Shown here: piece after piece, positions 56,840 to 64,000 of the stretch
How the letters are laid out: every line of letters starts with the position of its first letter
Numbering within the stretch: the stretch's first letter is position 1
Source of the DNA: Campylobacterales bacterium
Lineage (GTDB): Bacteria; Campylobacterota; Campylobacteria; Campylobacterales; Sulfurospirillaceae
Assembly (NCBI GenBank): GCA_024280575.1
Contig: JAJRPV010000003.1
Span: 1 to 64,000 of the forward strand
Direction of reading: 5' to 3'
Length of the DNA stretch: 64,000 bases
Notes under the pieces: model-generated
Seen by the model: the letters and a program-made list of their open reading frames with translations, nothing else
What the model was told of the DNA's origin: nothing
Database searches by the model: none
Translations under genes and position numbers: made by a program

Positions 56840-58534
56840 ATGGATTTAAACGGTTCCCAGATGGTTATCGAAGCACTGCGAAGGGAGGATGTTAAAACTG
56901 TCTTTGGCTATCCTGGTGGTGCCATAATGAATGTTTATGATGAAATTTACAAACAAAATGATTTTGAGCACATATTGACAAGACACGAACAAGCTGCTAT
57001 CCATGCAGCAGATGGATACGCAAGAGCAAGTGGAGATGTCGGTGTCGCCTTTGTTACTAGTGGCCCCGGTTTTACAAATGCCGTTACCGGCTTGGCAAAT
57101 GCTTATATTGACTCTATTCCTATGGTTGTTATCAGTGGTCAGGTACCAATTACAATGATTGGAACGGATGCTTTTCAAGAGATTGATGCTGTTGGAATCA
57201 GCAGACCTTGCGTAAAGCATAACTATCTGGTTAAAGATGTAAAAGATTTACCTCGTATTCTAAAAGAAGCTTTTTACATAGCAAGAAGTGGGAGACCAGG
57301 TCCTGTACATGTAGATATACCAAAGGATGTTACTGCGCAAAGTGCCAAGTTTGTTTATACAGAATCAATAACTATGAAGACTTATAAGCCTACATATAAA
57401 GGCAATAAACGACAAATTAAAAAAGTTGTTGATGCCATAGCAGATGCTGATAAACCAATCTTGTATATCGGTGGAGGTGCCGTAAATTCTAATGCAAGCG
57501 AACTTGTTCGAGAATTTGCTAAGGTTACCGGAATACCTGCAGTTGAAACACTCATGGCAAGAGGAGTACTAGGCGATGACAATCCTCTGCTTCTTGGTAT
57601 GGTGGGTATGCATGGTTGCTATAGCGCAAATATGGGTATGAGCGAAGCAGATCTCATGATAGCTTTCGGACCTAGATTTGACGATAGAGTTACTGGAAAA
57701 CTAAGTGAATTTGCAAAACATGCAAAAGTGATACATGTAGATATTGACCCAAGTAGTATTGGAAAAATTGTAGATATTGATTACCCGATAGTAGGGGATT
57801 TAAAAAATGTTTTGACAGATATGCTCCCTTTGGTAAAAGAAAAAATTGACTCAAAAAAATATCAATCCTGGAGAGATTTGCTTAAGAGATATGACGAAAT
57901 TCATCCTCTTGGATACAGTGATGACAAAGGCAATATAAAACCTCAGTGGGTCATAGCAAGAGTCGGTGAACTTTTGGGTGATAAAGCTATTATTTCAACA
58001 GATGTCGGACAGCACCAAATGTGGACAGCCCAATTTTATCCCTTCAGCAGGCCAAGGCAGTTTGTGACAAGTGGAGGACTAGGTACTATGGGATTTGGTT
58101 TCCCAGCTGCCATTGGCGTTAAAAAAGCAAAACCTGAAAAAATCTCTATAAACATATCGGGAGACGGCTCAATTTTGATGAATATACAAGAGTTAATGAC
58201 TGCTTATGAATCAAAAATTCCTGTTATAAATATTATTTTAAACAATGGATACCTTGGTATGGTAAGACAATGGCAAACATTTTTTTATGACAAAAGATAT
58301 GCATCAACAGATTTAAGTGGAGCTCAACCTGACTTTGTAAAATTGGCTGAGAGTTTTGGAGGATTGGGATTTAGAGTCGAAACCAAAGAAGAATTTGACG
58401 AGGCACTTGAAAAAGCGGTTAAGAGCAATGTTGTATGCATGATTGATGTAAATGTAGATAGGCTAGAGGATGTTTTACCGATGGTTCCAGCTGGCGGCAC
58501 ACTTTATAATATGATTTTAGAGCACAAGGGGTAA
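56840..58534 (+). CDS. ilvB: Acetolactate synthase, large subunit
   Basis: Thiamine-diphosphate enzyme making acetolactate or acetohydroxybutyrate in branched-chain amino-acid synthesis. It has 564 aa in three domains: the PYR domain with the catalytic glutamate in TRHEQAAIHAADGYARA, the central FAD-binding domain (MLARGVLGDD-type, here LMARGVLGDDNPLLLGMVGM), and the PP domain with the metal motif SGDGSILMNIQEL to NIILNNGYLGMV. AAAGGAG precedes the start. ilvN follows after 3 bases. Confidence 0.97.
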   Translation: MDLNGSQMVIEALRREDVKTVFGYPGGAIMNVYDEIYKQNDFEHILTRHEQAAIHAADGYARASGDVGVAFVTSGPGFTNAVTGLANAYIDSIPMVVISGQVPITMIGTDAFQEIDAVGISRPCVKHNYLVKDVKDLPRILKEAFYIARSGRPGPVHVDIPKDVTAQSAKFVYTESITMKTYKPTYKGNKRQIKKVVDAIADADKPILYIGGGAVNSNASELVREFAKVTGIPAVETLMARGVLGDDNPLLLGMVGMHGCYSANMGMSEADLMIAFGPRFDDRVTGKLSEFAKHAKVIHVDIDPSSIGKIVDIDYPIVGDLKNVLTDMLPLVKEKIDSKKYQSWRDLLKRYDEIHPLGYSDDKGNIKPQWVIARVGELLGDKAIISTDVGQHQMWTAQFYPFSRPRQFVTSGGLGTMGFGFPAAIGVKKAKPEKISINISGDGSILMNIQELMTAYESKIPVINIILNNGYLGMVRQWQTFFYDKRYASTDLSGAQPDFVKLAESFGGLGFRVETKEEFDEALEKAVKSNVVCMIDVNVDRLEDVLPMVPAGGTLYNMILEHKG

Positions 58535-58537
58535 ATT

Positions 58538-59026
58538 ATGGCAACTACTACACAAAACAATGACATAAGAAGAGTGTTATCCGTAATTGTTACAAATGAA
58601 GATGGTGTACTTTCGAGAATTTCCGGTCTTTTTGCAGGGCGTGGATACAATATAGATTCACTCACGGTTGCCCCTGTTCCCAAAACTGATTTTTCAAGAC
58701 TCACTATTGTTACTTGCGGAAATGAAAAAGTACTAGAACAGATAGTTAAACAATTGCATAAACTTATACCTACATATAAAGTCATAGAATCAGGTGAGTT
58801 TGTTGAAAAAGAGATGGCACTTGTCAAAATACCGCTAGATGAAGATTTTAACGGACTTGATGCAATGCTTAAAGCCTACAATGGAACAATAGCAAACAGT
58901 GGTGCGGATTTTATAGTCGTTATGGTTGCTGACAATGCAAAAAGAATAGACAATTTTTTGCAAGCTATAAACAAATATAACCCCGTAGATATAGTTCGAA
59001 GCGGTTCAGTTGCTATGGATGTTTAA
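58538..59026 (+). CDS. ilvN: Acetolactate synthase, small regulatory subunit
   Basis: Regulatory partner of IlvB, 162 aa. The N-terminal ACT domain binds valine for feedback inhibition ([26 protein letters not shown] compressed here as [20 protein letters not shown]); the second ACT-like half has ALVKIPL and ends [13 protein letters not shown]. It overlaps lpxD by one base (TAATG). This is the IlvH-type length rather than the short IlvN of E. coli. Confidence 0.96.
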   Translation: MATTTQNNDIRRVLSVIVTNEDGVLSRISGLFAGRGYNIDSLTVAPVPKTDFSRLTIVTCGNEKVLEQIVKQLHKLIPTYKVIESGEFVEKEMALVKIPLDEDFNGLDAMLKAYNGTIANSGADFIVVMVADNAKRIDNFLQAINKYNPVDIVRSGSVAMDV

Positions 59027-59973
59027 TGAAATTAAAAAAATTAGCTCAGATTTTAAATATCCCATATGATGGAGATGATTTTGATATAAATTCTTTTGCT
59101 ACTTTAGAAGAAGCATATGACGACAATATAGTATTTTTTGATGATGTTAAATTAATAGAAAAGTTAAAAAGCACCAAAGCAAAAGCGATATTAACAACGG
59201 ATAAATTTAAGATTTTTGCTCCAAAAAACAGCATTGTACTTATTTGTGATAATCCGCATCTTTCTTTTGCAATTGCTAGTAAATATTTTGCGCAAGAGGT
59301 GTTTAATTTTAACAAAAAAGCAAATATACACAAGGAAACTCATATAGGTGCAAATGTGCAAATAGGAAGTAATTCTACGATAGAAGAGGGTGTTGTAATA
59401 TACCCAAATGTAACTATTGGACAAAATGTACATGTAGGGAAAAACAGCATAATTTATCCAAGTGCTGTTGTTTATGGAAATAGCAAAATCGGTTCTAACT
59501 GCATCCTTCAGGCCGGTTGCATCATAGGCAGTGACGGTTTTGGTTATGCTCACAATAAGCTAGGTGAGCATGTAAAAATATATCATAACGGAAATGTGAT
59601 ATTAGAAGATAATGTTGAAATTGGTGCAAACAGCACAATAGACAGGGCAGTATTTGGCTCAACCATTATAAAAAAAGGTACAAAGATAGATAATCTTGTC
59701 CAAATTGGACATAATTGCGAGATAGGAGAAAATTCTATTCTTGTATCACAATCTGGACTTTCTGGCTCGACAAAGTTAGGAAGAAATGTTATAATGGGAG
59801 GACAAAGTGCGACTGCCGGACACCTAAGTATTGGTGATTTTGCAGTCATTGCAGCAAGAGGTGGTGTCACTAAAACATTAGAGGGTGGAAAGACTTATGG
59901 AGGTTTCCCCTTGATGTTACAAAGAGACTGGTTAAGGAAACAAGCAAAAATAACAAAAATAACAAAAAATTAG
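59026..59973 (+). CDS. lpxD: UDP-3-O-(3-hydroxyacyl)glucosamine N-acyltransferase
   Basis: Third committed enzyme of lipid A synthesis, transferring a hydroxyacyl chain from ACP. It has 315 aa: an N-terminal uridine-binding domain (1-100), a left-handed beta-helix of hexapeptide repeats (105-290, e.g. [13 protein letters not shown]), the catalytic His in [11 protein letters not shown], and a C-terminal helix. It works upstream of the MsbA-type flippase encoded at 8.4 kb. Confidence 0.96.
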   Translation: MKLKKLAQILNIPYDGDDFDINSFATLEEAYDDNIVFFDDVKLIEKLKSTKAKAILTTDKFKIFAPKNSIVLICDNPHLSFAIASKYFAQEVFNFNKKANIHKETHIGANVQIGSNSTIEEGVVIYPNVTIGQNVHVGKNSIIYPSAVVYGNSKIGSNCILQAGCIIGSDGFGYAHNKLGEHVKIYHNGNVILEDNVEIGANSTIDRAVFGSTIIKKGTKIDNLVQIGHNCEIGENSILVSQSGLSGSTKLGRNVIMGGQSATAGHLSIGDFAVIAARGGVTKTLEGGKTYGGFPLMLQRDWLRKQAKITKITKN

Positions 59974-59984
59974 GAGACAATAAA

Positions 59985-60227
59985 ATGAGTGGAAAAAACA
60001 ATATAGTCATAAAACAATTTCATTTAGCAGATACAAAAAATGGTGTGATTTCGGTTTCGCACATAGAGGAACCTTACGGTGATGGTTCATTTTCGGTTGT
60101 AAGCATAGGAATATCTTTAAAAAAAGATTCAAATGAGCCTGATTGGAAAGCACATATTCCATATGATAATCTTGATGAATTAATAGAAGCTTTAAACGAA
60201 GCTAAAACAAAATTTGGAAACAAATAG
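59985..60227 (+). CDS. Small conserved-looking protein of unknown function
   Basis: Protein of 80 aa, acidic and basic mixed, with predicted strands (IVIKQFHLAD, VISVSHIEE, FSVVSIGISLKK) and a C-terminal helix (LDELIEALNEAKTKF). AGGAG precedes the ATG. It lies 11 bases after lpxD and is closed by a strong hairpin. No family recognised; the strand-strand-strand-helix pattern and SxWKA block recall small nucleic-acid-binding folds only vaguely. Confidence 0.75.
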   Translation: MSGKNNIVIKQFHLADTKNGVISVSHIEEPYGDGSFSVVSIGISLKKDSNEPDWKAHIPYDNLDELIEALNEAKTKFGNK

Positions 60228-60235
60228 ATAAAAAG

Positions 60236-60263
60236 TTTAAGGCTTACTGGTGTAAGCCTTAAA
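60236..60263. terminator. Bidirectional terminator hairpin
   Basis: A perfect 12-bp stem TTTAAGGCTTAC with its complement and a 4-base loop, between the convergent small gene (stop 60227) and the aminotransferase gene (stop 60268). The stem ends in A/T pairs with a T5 run close by on the minus strand, so it serves mainly the aminotransferase transcript. Confidence 0.78.
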
Positions 60264-60267
60264 AAAT

Positions 60268-61437
60268 CTACTCATAAACTTCAACGAAGTCTTTTATTCT
60301 TTGTATTCCTTTTTTGATACTTTCATCATCCGTAGCAAATGAAAATCTAAAGTAACCTTCGCTTCCAAAACCAATACCAGGAACAGTAGCAACACCTTTT
60401 TCTTCCAATAATCTTTTACAAAAATCTAGCGAATTATCGGTAAAATTTTTAATATTTACAAAAAGATAAAAAGCTCCACTGGGGTTTATAACACTCAAAC
60501 CTTTTATATCTCCGAAAAGTTTCACGGCTAAATTTCGTCTTTTTTCAAATTGAATTCTCATGGCTTCTATATCAGTATCAGCTTCACCCAAAAGTGCAGG
60601 AATTGCGGCTTTTTGTGTTATAGAATTAATATTTGATGTACTTTGGCTTTGTAACTTTTTCATACTGGCAGTTAACTCTCTGATTGGACATGCCAAATAC
60701 CCAAATCTCCATCCTGTCATCGCAACTGACTTGCTTAAACCATTGATTGTTATAGGTCTATTATACATGTCTTCGCTAATACTGGCAGTTGATGTAAATT
60801 TTAAACCATCATATACAAGTTTTTCATACATTTCATCAGATGCAACCAATACTTTAGTGCCTTTTAAAACTTCTGCTAAACCTTCAAGTTCCTTTTTAGT
60901 ATAAACCGAACCTGTTGGATTTGATGGAGAATTTAAAATCAATAATTTTGTTTTATTTGTTATTGCATCACTTAATTGCTCAGGAGTAATCTTAAAACCG
61001 GCACTATCATCTGTTGATATCTCGATAATCTTACCGCCTGCATATTTAATAATCTCAGGGTAAGTAACCCAATAAGGTGCAGGAACTATTACTTCATCTC
61101 CTTCATTAATTAAAGCTTGAGTTAAATTAAAAAGAGACTGCTTAGCTCCAACACTAGCTATTATATCGCCCATATCATACACTAAATTATTTTCTTTTCT
61201 CAACTTCACCTTAATAGCTTTTATTAACTCAGGGTTTCCGGCAACTGCAGTGTATTTGGTAAATCCATCCATGACAGCCCTGATAGCTGCATTTTTGATA
61301 ATTTGCGGTGTATCAAAGTCCGGTTCACCTGCTGAAAAACTAAGTACATCTCGACCGTCAGCTTTCATCTGTTTTGCCAAAGCTGTGATAGCTAAAGTCA
61401 TCGATTCTGATAATGATTATATTCTTGTTGATAACAT
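60268..61437 (-). pseudogene. aspC: Class I/II aminotransferase (aspartate type), TAA at codon 7
   Basis: PLP aminotransferase of the AspB/AAT-I gamma type. The real start is ATG 61437: AAAGGA precedes it, cysE ends only 3 bases away, and MLSTRI-x-SLSESMTLAIT matches the family N-terminus. Codon 7 is TAA (plus-strand tta 61417-61419), probably from an NAA codon. Motifs downstream are SFSAGEPDFDTP, NSPSNPTGSVY, SDEMYEKLVYDG and the PLP lysine in GLSKSVAMTGWRFGY. Translation could restart at ATG 61401, giving 377 residues, so the enzyme may still be made in slightly shorter form. Confidence 0.87.
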
Positions 61438-61440
61438 TTT

Positions 61441-62163
61441 TTATTCCTTTACTGATTTTAAAAATTGTTTATAAATTGCCTCTAACTCTATATCTTTTTC
61501 TATTAATTCTTTATCTTTATGTTGAGTATTAATTGCCGTTTCGATAGCCTTAATTCTCTTAAACAGGTATATAAAAAGCTCTTTATTGATATCTGGTATT
61601 TTATTGTGTGCCATAGGGTTTTTATCTCTTCCTTTTTTGATGACACGAGCAGGAATTCCAACCGCTGTCGAGTTGTCTTCAACAGAGTTTACAACTACTG
61701 AATTTGAGCCGATACGACAATTTTTACCTATAACAATATCTCCTAAAACTTTCGCACCCGCTCCGATAACACTTCCACTTTGTACTGTTGGGTGCCTTTT
61801 TTGACCACGATTAAGGTTGACGCCTCCAAGAGTTACCCCTTGATAAATCAAAATATCATTTTCTATAATCGTTGTTTCTCCGACAACAACACCAAAAGCA
61901 TGATCTAGAAAAACTCTTCTTCCTATCGTAGCTGCCGGGTGTATATCTATATTGGTTATAAATTGATTTAATCCCATGATGGCTCTAGCTACTCTTTTAA
62001 AACCTTTTCTATATAAAATATTTGCAAATCTATATGTTACAATAGCCCAAACTCCGGGATAATTAAAAAAAAGTTCAACTCTCGAATTTATAGCAGGGTC
62101 ATTTTTAAGAGGCTGTGAAAAATCCTCTTTTATCTGTTGCCATAAACCAATCTTGCCTGTCAT
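61441..62163 (-). CDS. cysE: Serine O-acetyltransferase
   Basis: Makes O-acetylserine for cysteine synthesis. It has 240 aa: an N-terminal helical part (1-65) and a left-handed beta-helix (70-180) with NIDIHPAATIGRRVFLDHAF (catalytic His-Asp region), GVVVGETT, QGVTLGG and RHPTVQSGSVIGAGA. The C-terminal about 50 residues are helical and longer than in E. coli. AAAGGA precedes the ATG. It sits between speA (11-base gap) and the aminotransferase. Confidence 0.95.
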   Translation of the reverse strand: MTGKIGLWQQIKEDFSQPLKNDPAINSRVELFFNYPGVWAIVTYRFANILYRKGFKRVARAIMGLNQFITNIDIHPAATIGRRVFLDHAFGVVVGETTIIENDILIYQGVTLGGVNLNRGQKRHPTVQSGSVIGAGAKVLGDIVIGKNCRIGSNSVVVNSVEDNSTAVGIPARVIKKGRDKNPMAHNKIPDINKELFIYLFKRIKAIETAINTQHKDKELIEKDIELEAIYKQFLKSVKE

Positions 62164-62174
62164 ATACTTGTCCT

Positions 62175-64000
62175 TTAATTTATAGTCTTTAGGTATCCAT
62201 TATCGTTTAAAAAAAGATAAATTTCGCCTAATATTGATTTCTTCGCCTGATCATCAATCAAATCTGAATTTTCGATTTTTTTACTTAATATATCAGTTAT
62301 CTCTTTTGTGTCATAATCCAAATCCTCTATTATATCAATAATACTCTGAGCTTCCAATATATTTTTAATTTCATATCCATCATCACTTAAAATGATTGTG
62401 GCTTCACTCGGATGAGTAAAAAGATTGTGCTTCATACCTAAAACCTCTTGATATGCACCCACTAAAAAGAAGCCTAGAAAATAATCCTCTTTTGTAACAT
62501 CCAAATCATGCAAAAAAAGAGGTTGTTCCCTATTGTAGCTAATCTCTCCGTCGCTATCACATGTGATATCCCAAATCGAAGCAGAGCGGGTCGGTTTTTC
62601 ATCTAATCTATCAAGTGGCATAACAGGAAAATTTTGCTCTATACCCCAAAAATCAGGTAAACTTTGAAACAGAGAAAAATTTATAAGGTATCTCTCTTGT
62701 ATCATATCTTGAATCTGCAATAGCTCCTTAGAATCTTTATCTTTTAAAAGAATTATAGCTTTTTTGATGATTAGATTAACTAGTATTTCCGTATTGCTTC
62801 TGTCTATAAGGTCAATATAGCCCAAATCAAAAAGTGTCAAAAGAGAATTCATATGATCTATACTGTCATGCAAATATTCTTGCGCATAAACACTGTCTAT
62901 TGTGGTATAAAGCTCATAAAGCTCTTGAATTAGGGGAGGATTTTCTTCTTTTAACTTCAGTTTCTCTTCCGTATATTCTTGAGAAAAGAGTTCAAGCACA
63001 GGCGCTATCAAAACTGCATGCGAAGCCGCTATATATCTGCCTGATTCTATGTAAATGTCAGGTTCTTTTACTTTCTTGTGAGTTGATATGTCTTTTAGCA
63101 GATAAACAACATCATTTGCATACTCTCGCAGTGTGTAATTTCGTTTTATCTCATCTTTGTGCTGAGAATATTCAATAGCCAAACCGCCGCCAAGATTGAT
63201 GGATTTCAGTCCATCTGCCCCCATCTTTTTTAGTTGAGCATATATATTCCCGGCTTCTCTGAGAGCTTTTTTAAGTGGTCCGATTTCTGAGATTTGAGAG
63301 CCTATATGAAAATGAATCATCGTAAATTTCTCTATAAGACCGGCGGATTTGAGCATATTTATAGCTTCTATCAACTCAGTTGAAGTTAGACCAAATTTTG
63401 AATTTATACCACCACTTTTTGCCCAGATACCTATACCGGAACTGTGAAGCCTGATGCGAAGCCCAATATTTGGAATATGGGAAAATCTTTTTTTGTTGAT
63501 TTTAATTATATTTTTTAACTCACTTAATCCTTCGATTGTAAGAGTTATATCATGTCCCATCTCTTTTGCTATGAATCCCAAAGATATCATCTCTTCGTCT
63601 TTAAAGCCATTGACTGTTATGGGCGAATTTTCACTGTTATAAGCCATGGCAAGAAGGAGTTCCGCTTTACTTCCGGCTTCTAATCCATAGTTATATTTTT
63701 CACCGATTTGCACTAAATTTTTGACAAAATTTGGATATTGATTGACCTTCAACGGATAAACTGCATTAAATGAGCCTCTGTAATTAAACTCATTTTTAGC
63801 ATTTTTAAAATTTTCATAAATCAAATCTATCTGCTTTTCTATTAGATGAGGAAACCGCAAAAGTATAGGTCCTCTGATACCTTTTTCTCTTATCTCTTTG
63901 GTTATTTTTACTAAAGACGGTTTGCTTTTATGATTTATTTTTACCTTTTTGTTATCTATAAAAAAGTTATCATTTGACCAAATATCTATACCATAGTCCA
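62175..64000 (-). CDS. speA: Biosynthetic arginine decarboxylase, 5' end outside the window
   Basis: Decarboxylates arginine to agmatine for polyamine synthesis. The frame is open to the last base of the window (YGIDIWSNDNFFIDNKKV), so the N-terminus lies beyond it; about 608 residues are visible. The PLP lysine is in AVYPLKVNQYPN, followed by GLEAGSKAELL, HFHIGSQISEIGP, LGGGLAIEYS, YIESGRYIAASHA, the FSLFQSLPDFWGIEQ block, the metal and substrate region ITCDSDGEI and FLVGAYQEVLG. It is the upstream gene of the speA-cysE-aminotransferase set. Confidence 0.95.
   Translation of the reverse strand, partial: DYGIDIWSNDNFFIDNKKVKINHKSKPSLVKITKEIREKGIRGPILLRFPHLIEKQIDLIYENFKNAKNEFNYRGSFNAVYPLKVNQYPNFVKNLVQIGEKYNYGLEAGSKAELLLAMAYNSENSPITVNGFKDEEMISLGFIAKEMGHDITLTIEGLSELKNIIKINKKRFSHIPNIGLRIRLHSSGIGIWAKSGGINSKFGLTSTELIEAINMLKSAGLIEKFTMIHFHIGSQISEIGPLKKALREAGNIYAQLKKMGADGLKSINLGGGLAIEYSQHKDEIKRNYTLREYANDVVYLLKDISTHKKVKEPDIYIESGRYIAASHAVLIAPVLELFSQEYTEEKLKLKEENPPLIQELYELYTTIDSVYAQEYLHDSIDHMNSLLTLFDLGYIDLIDRSNTEILVNLIIKKAIILLKDKDSKELLQIQDMIQERYLINFSLFQSLPDFWGIEQNFPVMPLDRLDEKPTRSASIWDITCDSDGEISYNREQPLFLHDLDVTKEDYFLGFFLVGAYQEVLGMKHNLFTHPSEATIILSDDGYEIKNILEAQSIIDIIEDLDYDTKEITDILSKKIENSDLIDDQAKKSILGEIYLFLNDNGYLKTIN

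Noticed and set aside
56846-57220. Minus-strand open frame of 124 codons inside ilvB
   Set aside because: Lies fully opposite the conserved PYR domain of acetolactate synthase; no start signal.

Overview
The window is AT-rich bacterial chromosome. Gene content and order point to the Campylobacterota (former Epsilonproteobacteria), in the area of Sulfurimonas, Arcobacter and Campylobacter. From memory, the run pyrD - M16 protease - dapA - SDR next to msbA - cysS - murJ - FapA-like - ruvA - ddl - murF matches the order in Campylobacter jejuni. The genus cannot be fixed from sequence alone. No rRNA, tRNA, CRISPR array, insertion sequence or integrase was recognised, and no stretch over 300 bases lacks a gene.

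Layout. 1-7.4 kb: a cut-off membrane protein, then a minus-strand operon pyrD, M16 peptidase, dapA, SDR reductase, pgsA, rseP, yggS. 7.5-13 kb: a broken outer-membrane-type protein facing the minus-strand operon murJ-cysS-msbA. 13-19 kb: plus-strand FapA-like, ruvA, ddl, a toxin-less Phd/YefM regulator, a hydrolase and membrane-anchored murF. 19-22.4 kb: pta-ackA. 22.5-24.3 kb: a periplasmic rhodanese and a threonine aldolase. 24.3-31.7 kb: sensor kinase, response regulator, TRAP transporter dctPQM and 5-oxoprolinase pxpABC, which read as one signal-uptake-catabolism cassette. 31.8-37.2 kb: a PIN-type toxin-antitoxin pair, a small membrane protein and the aapJQMP amino-acid ABC transporter. 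37.3-44.7 kb: a decayed rarD, class II DAHP synthase, a membrane protein, a TAXI/TRAP transporter, a lone ABC ATPase and proA. 44.8-50.9 kb: a packed plus-strand operon of oxidoreductase, coiled-coil protein, methyltransferase, Cys-cluster protein, TPR lipoprotein, trpC, HIT protein and selU/mnmH. 50.9-55.1 kb: a periplasmic-sensing diguanylate cyclase, then pdxJ-pdxA with two extra mini-ORFs between them. 55.2-60.3 kb: ppx/gppA, sirtuin, ilvB, ilvN, lpxD and a small unknown. 60.3-64 kb: aspartate aminotransferase, cysE and speA, the last cut by the window edge.

Together the genes cover envelope building (pgsA, murJ, murF, ddl, lpxD, msbA), amino-acid synthesis (dapA, aroG-type, proA, trpC, ilvBN, cysE), PLP metabolism (pdxJA, yggS), overflow acetate (pta-ackA) and uptake of organic and amino acids.

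Three points stand out. First, ten genes carry a single lesion each: five 1-base losses in A/T runs and five in-frame stops. Several are expected to be essential, which suggests sequence error at least as much as decay. Second, the pdxJ-pdxA junction holds two tandem repeat units, each a tiny ORF with ATGA overlaps on both sides that ends in a Shine-Dalgarno plus start codon for the next gene. Third, the palindrome TACATGTA is much more frequent than composition predicts.
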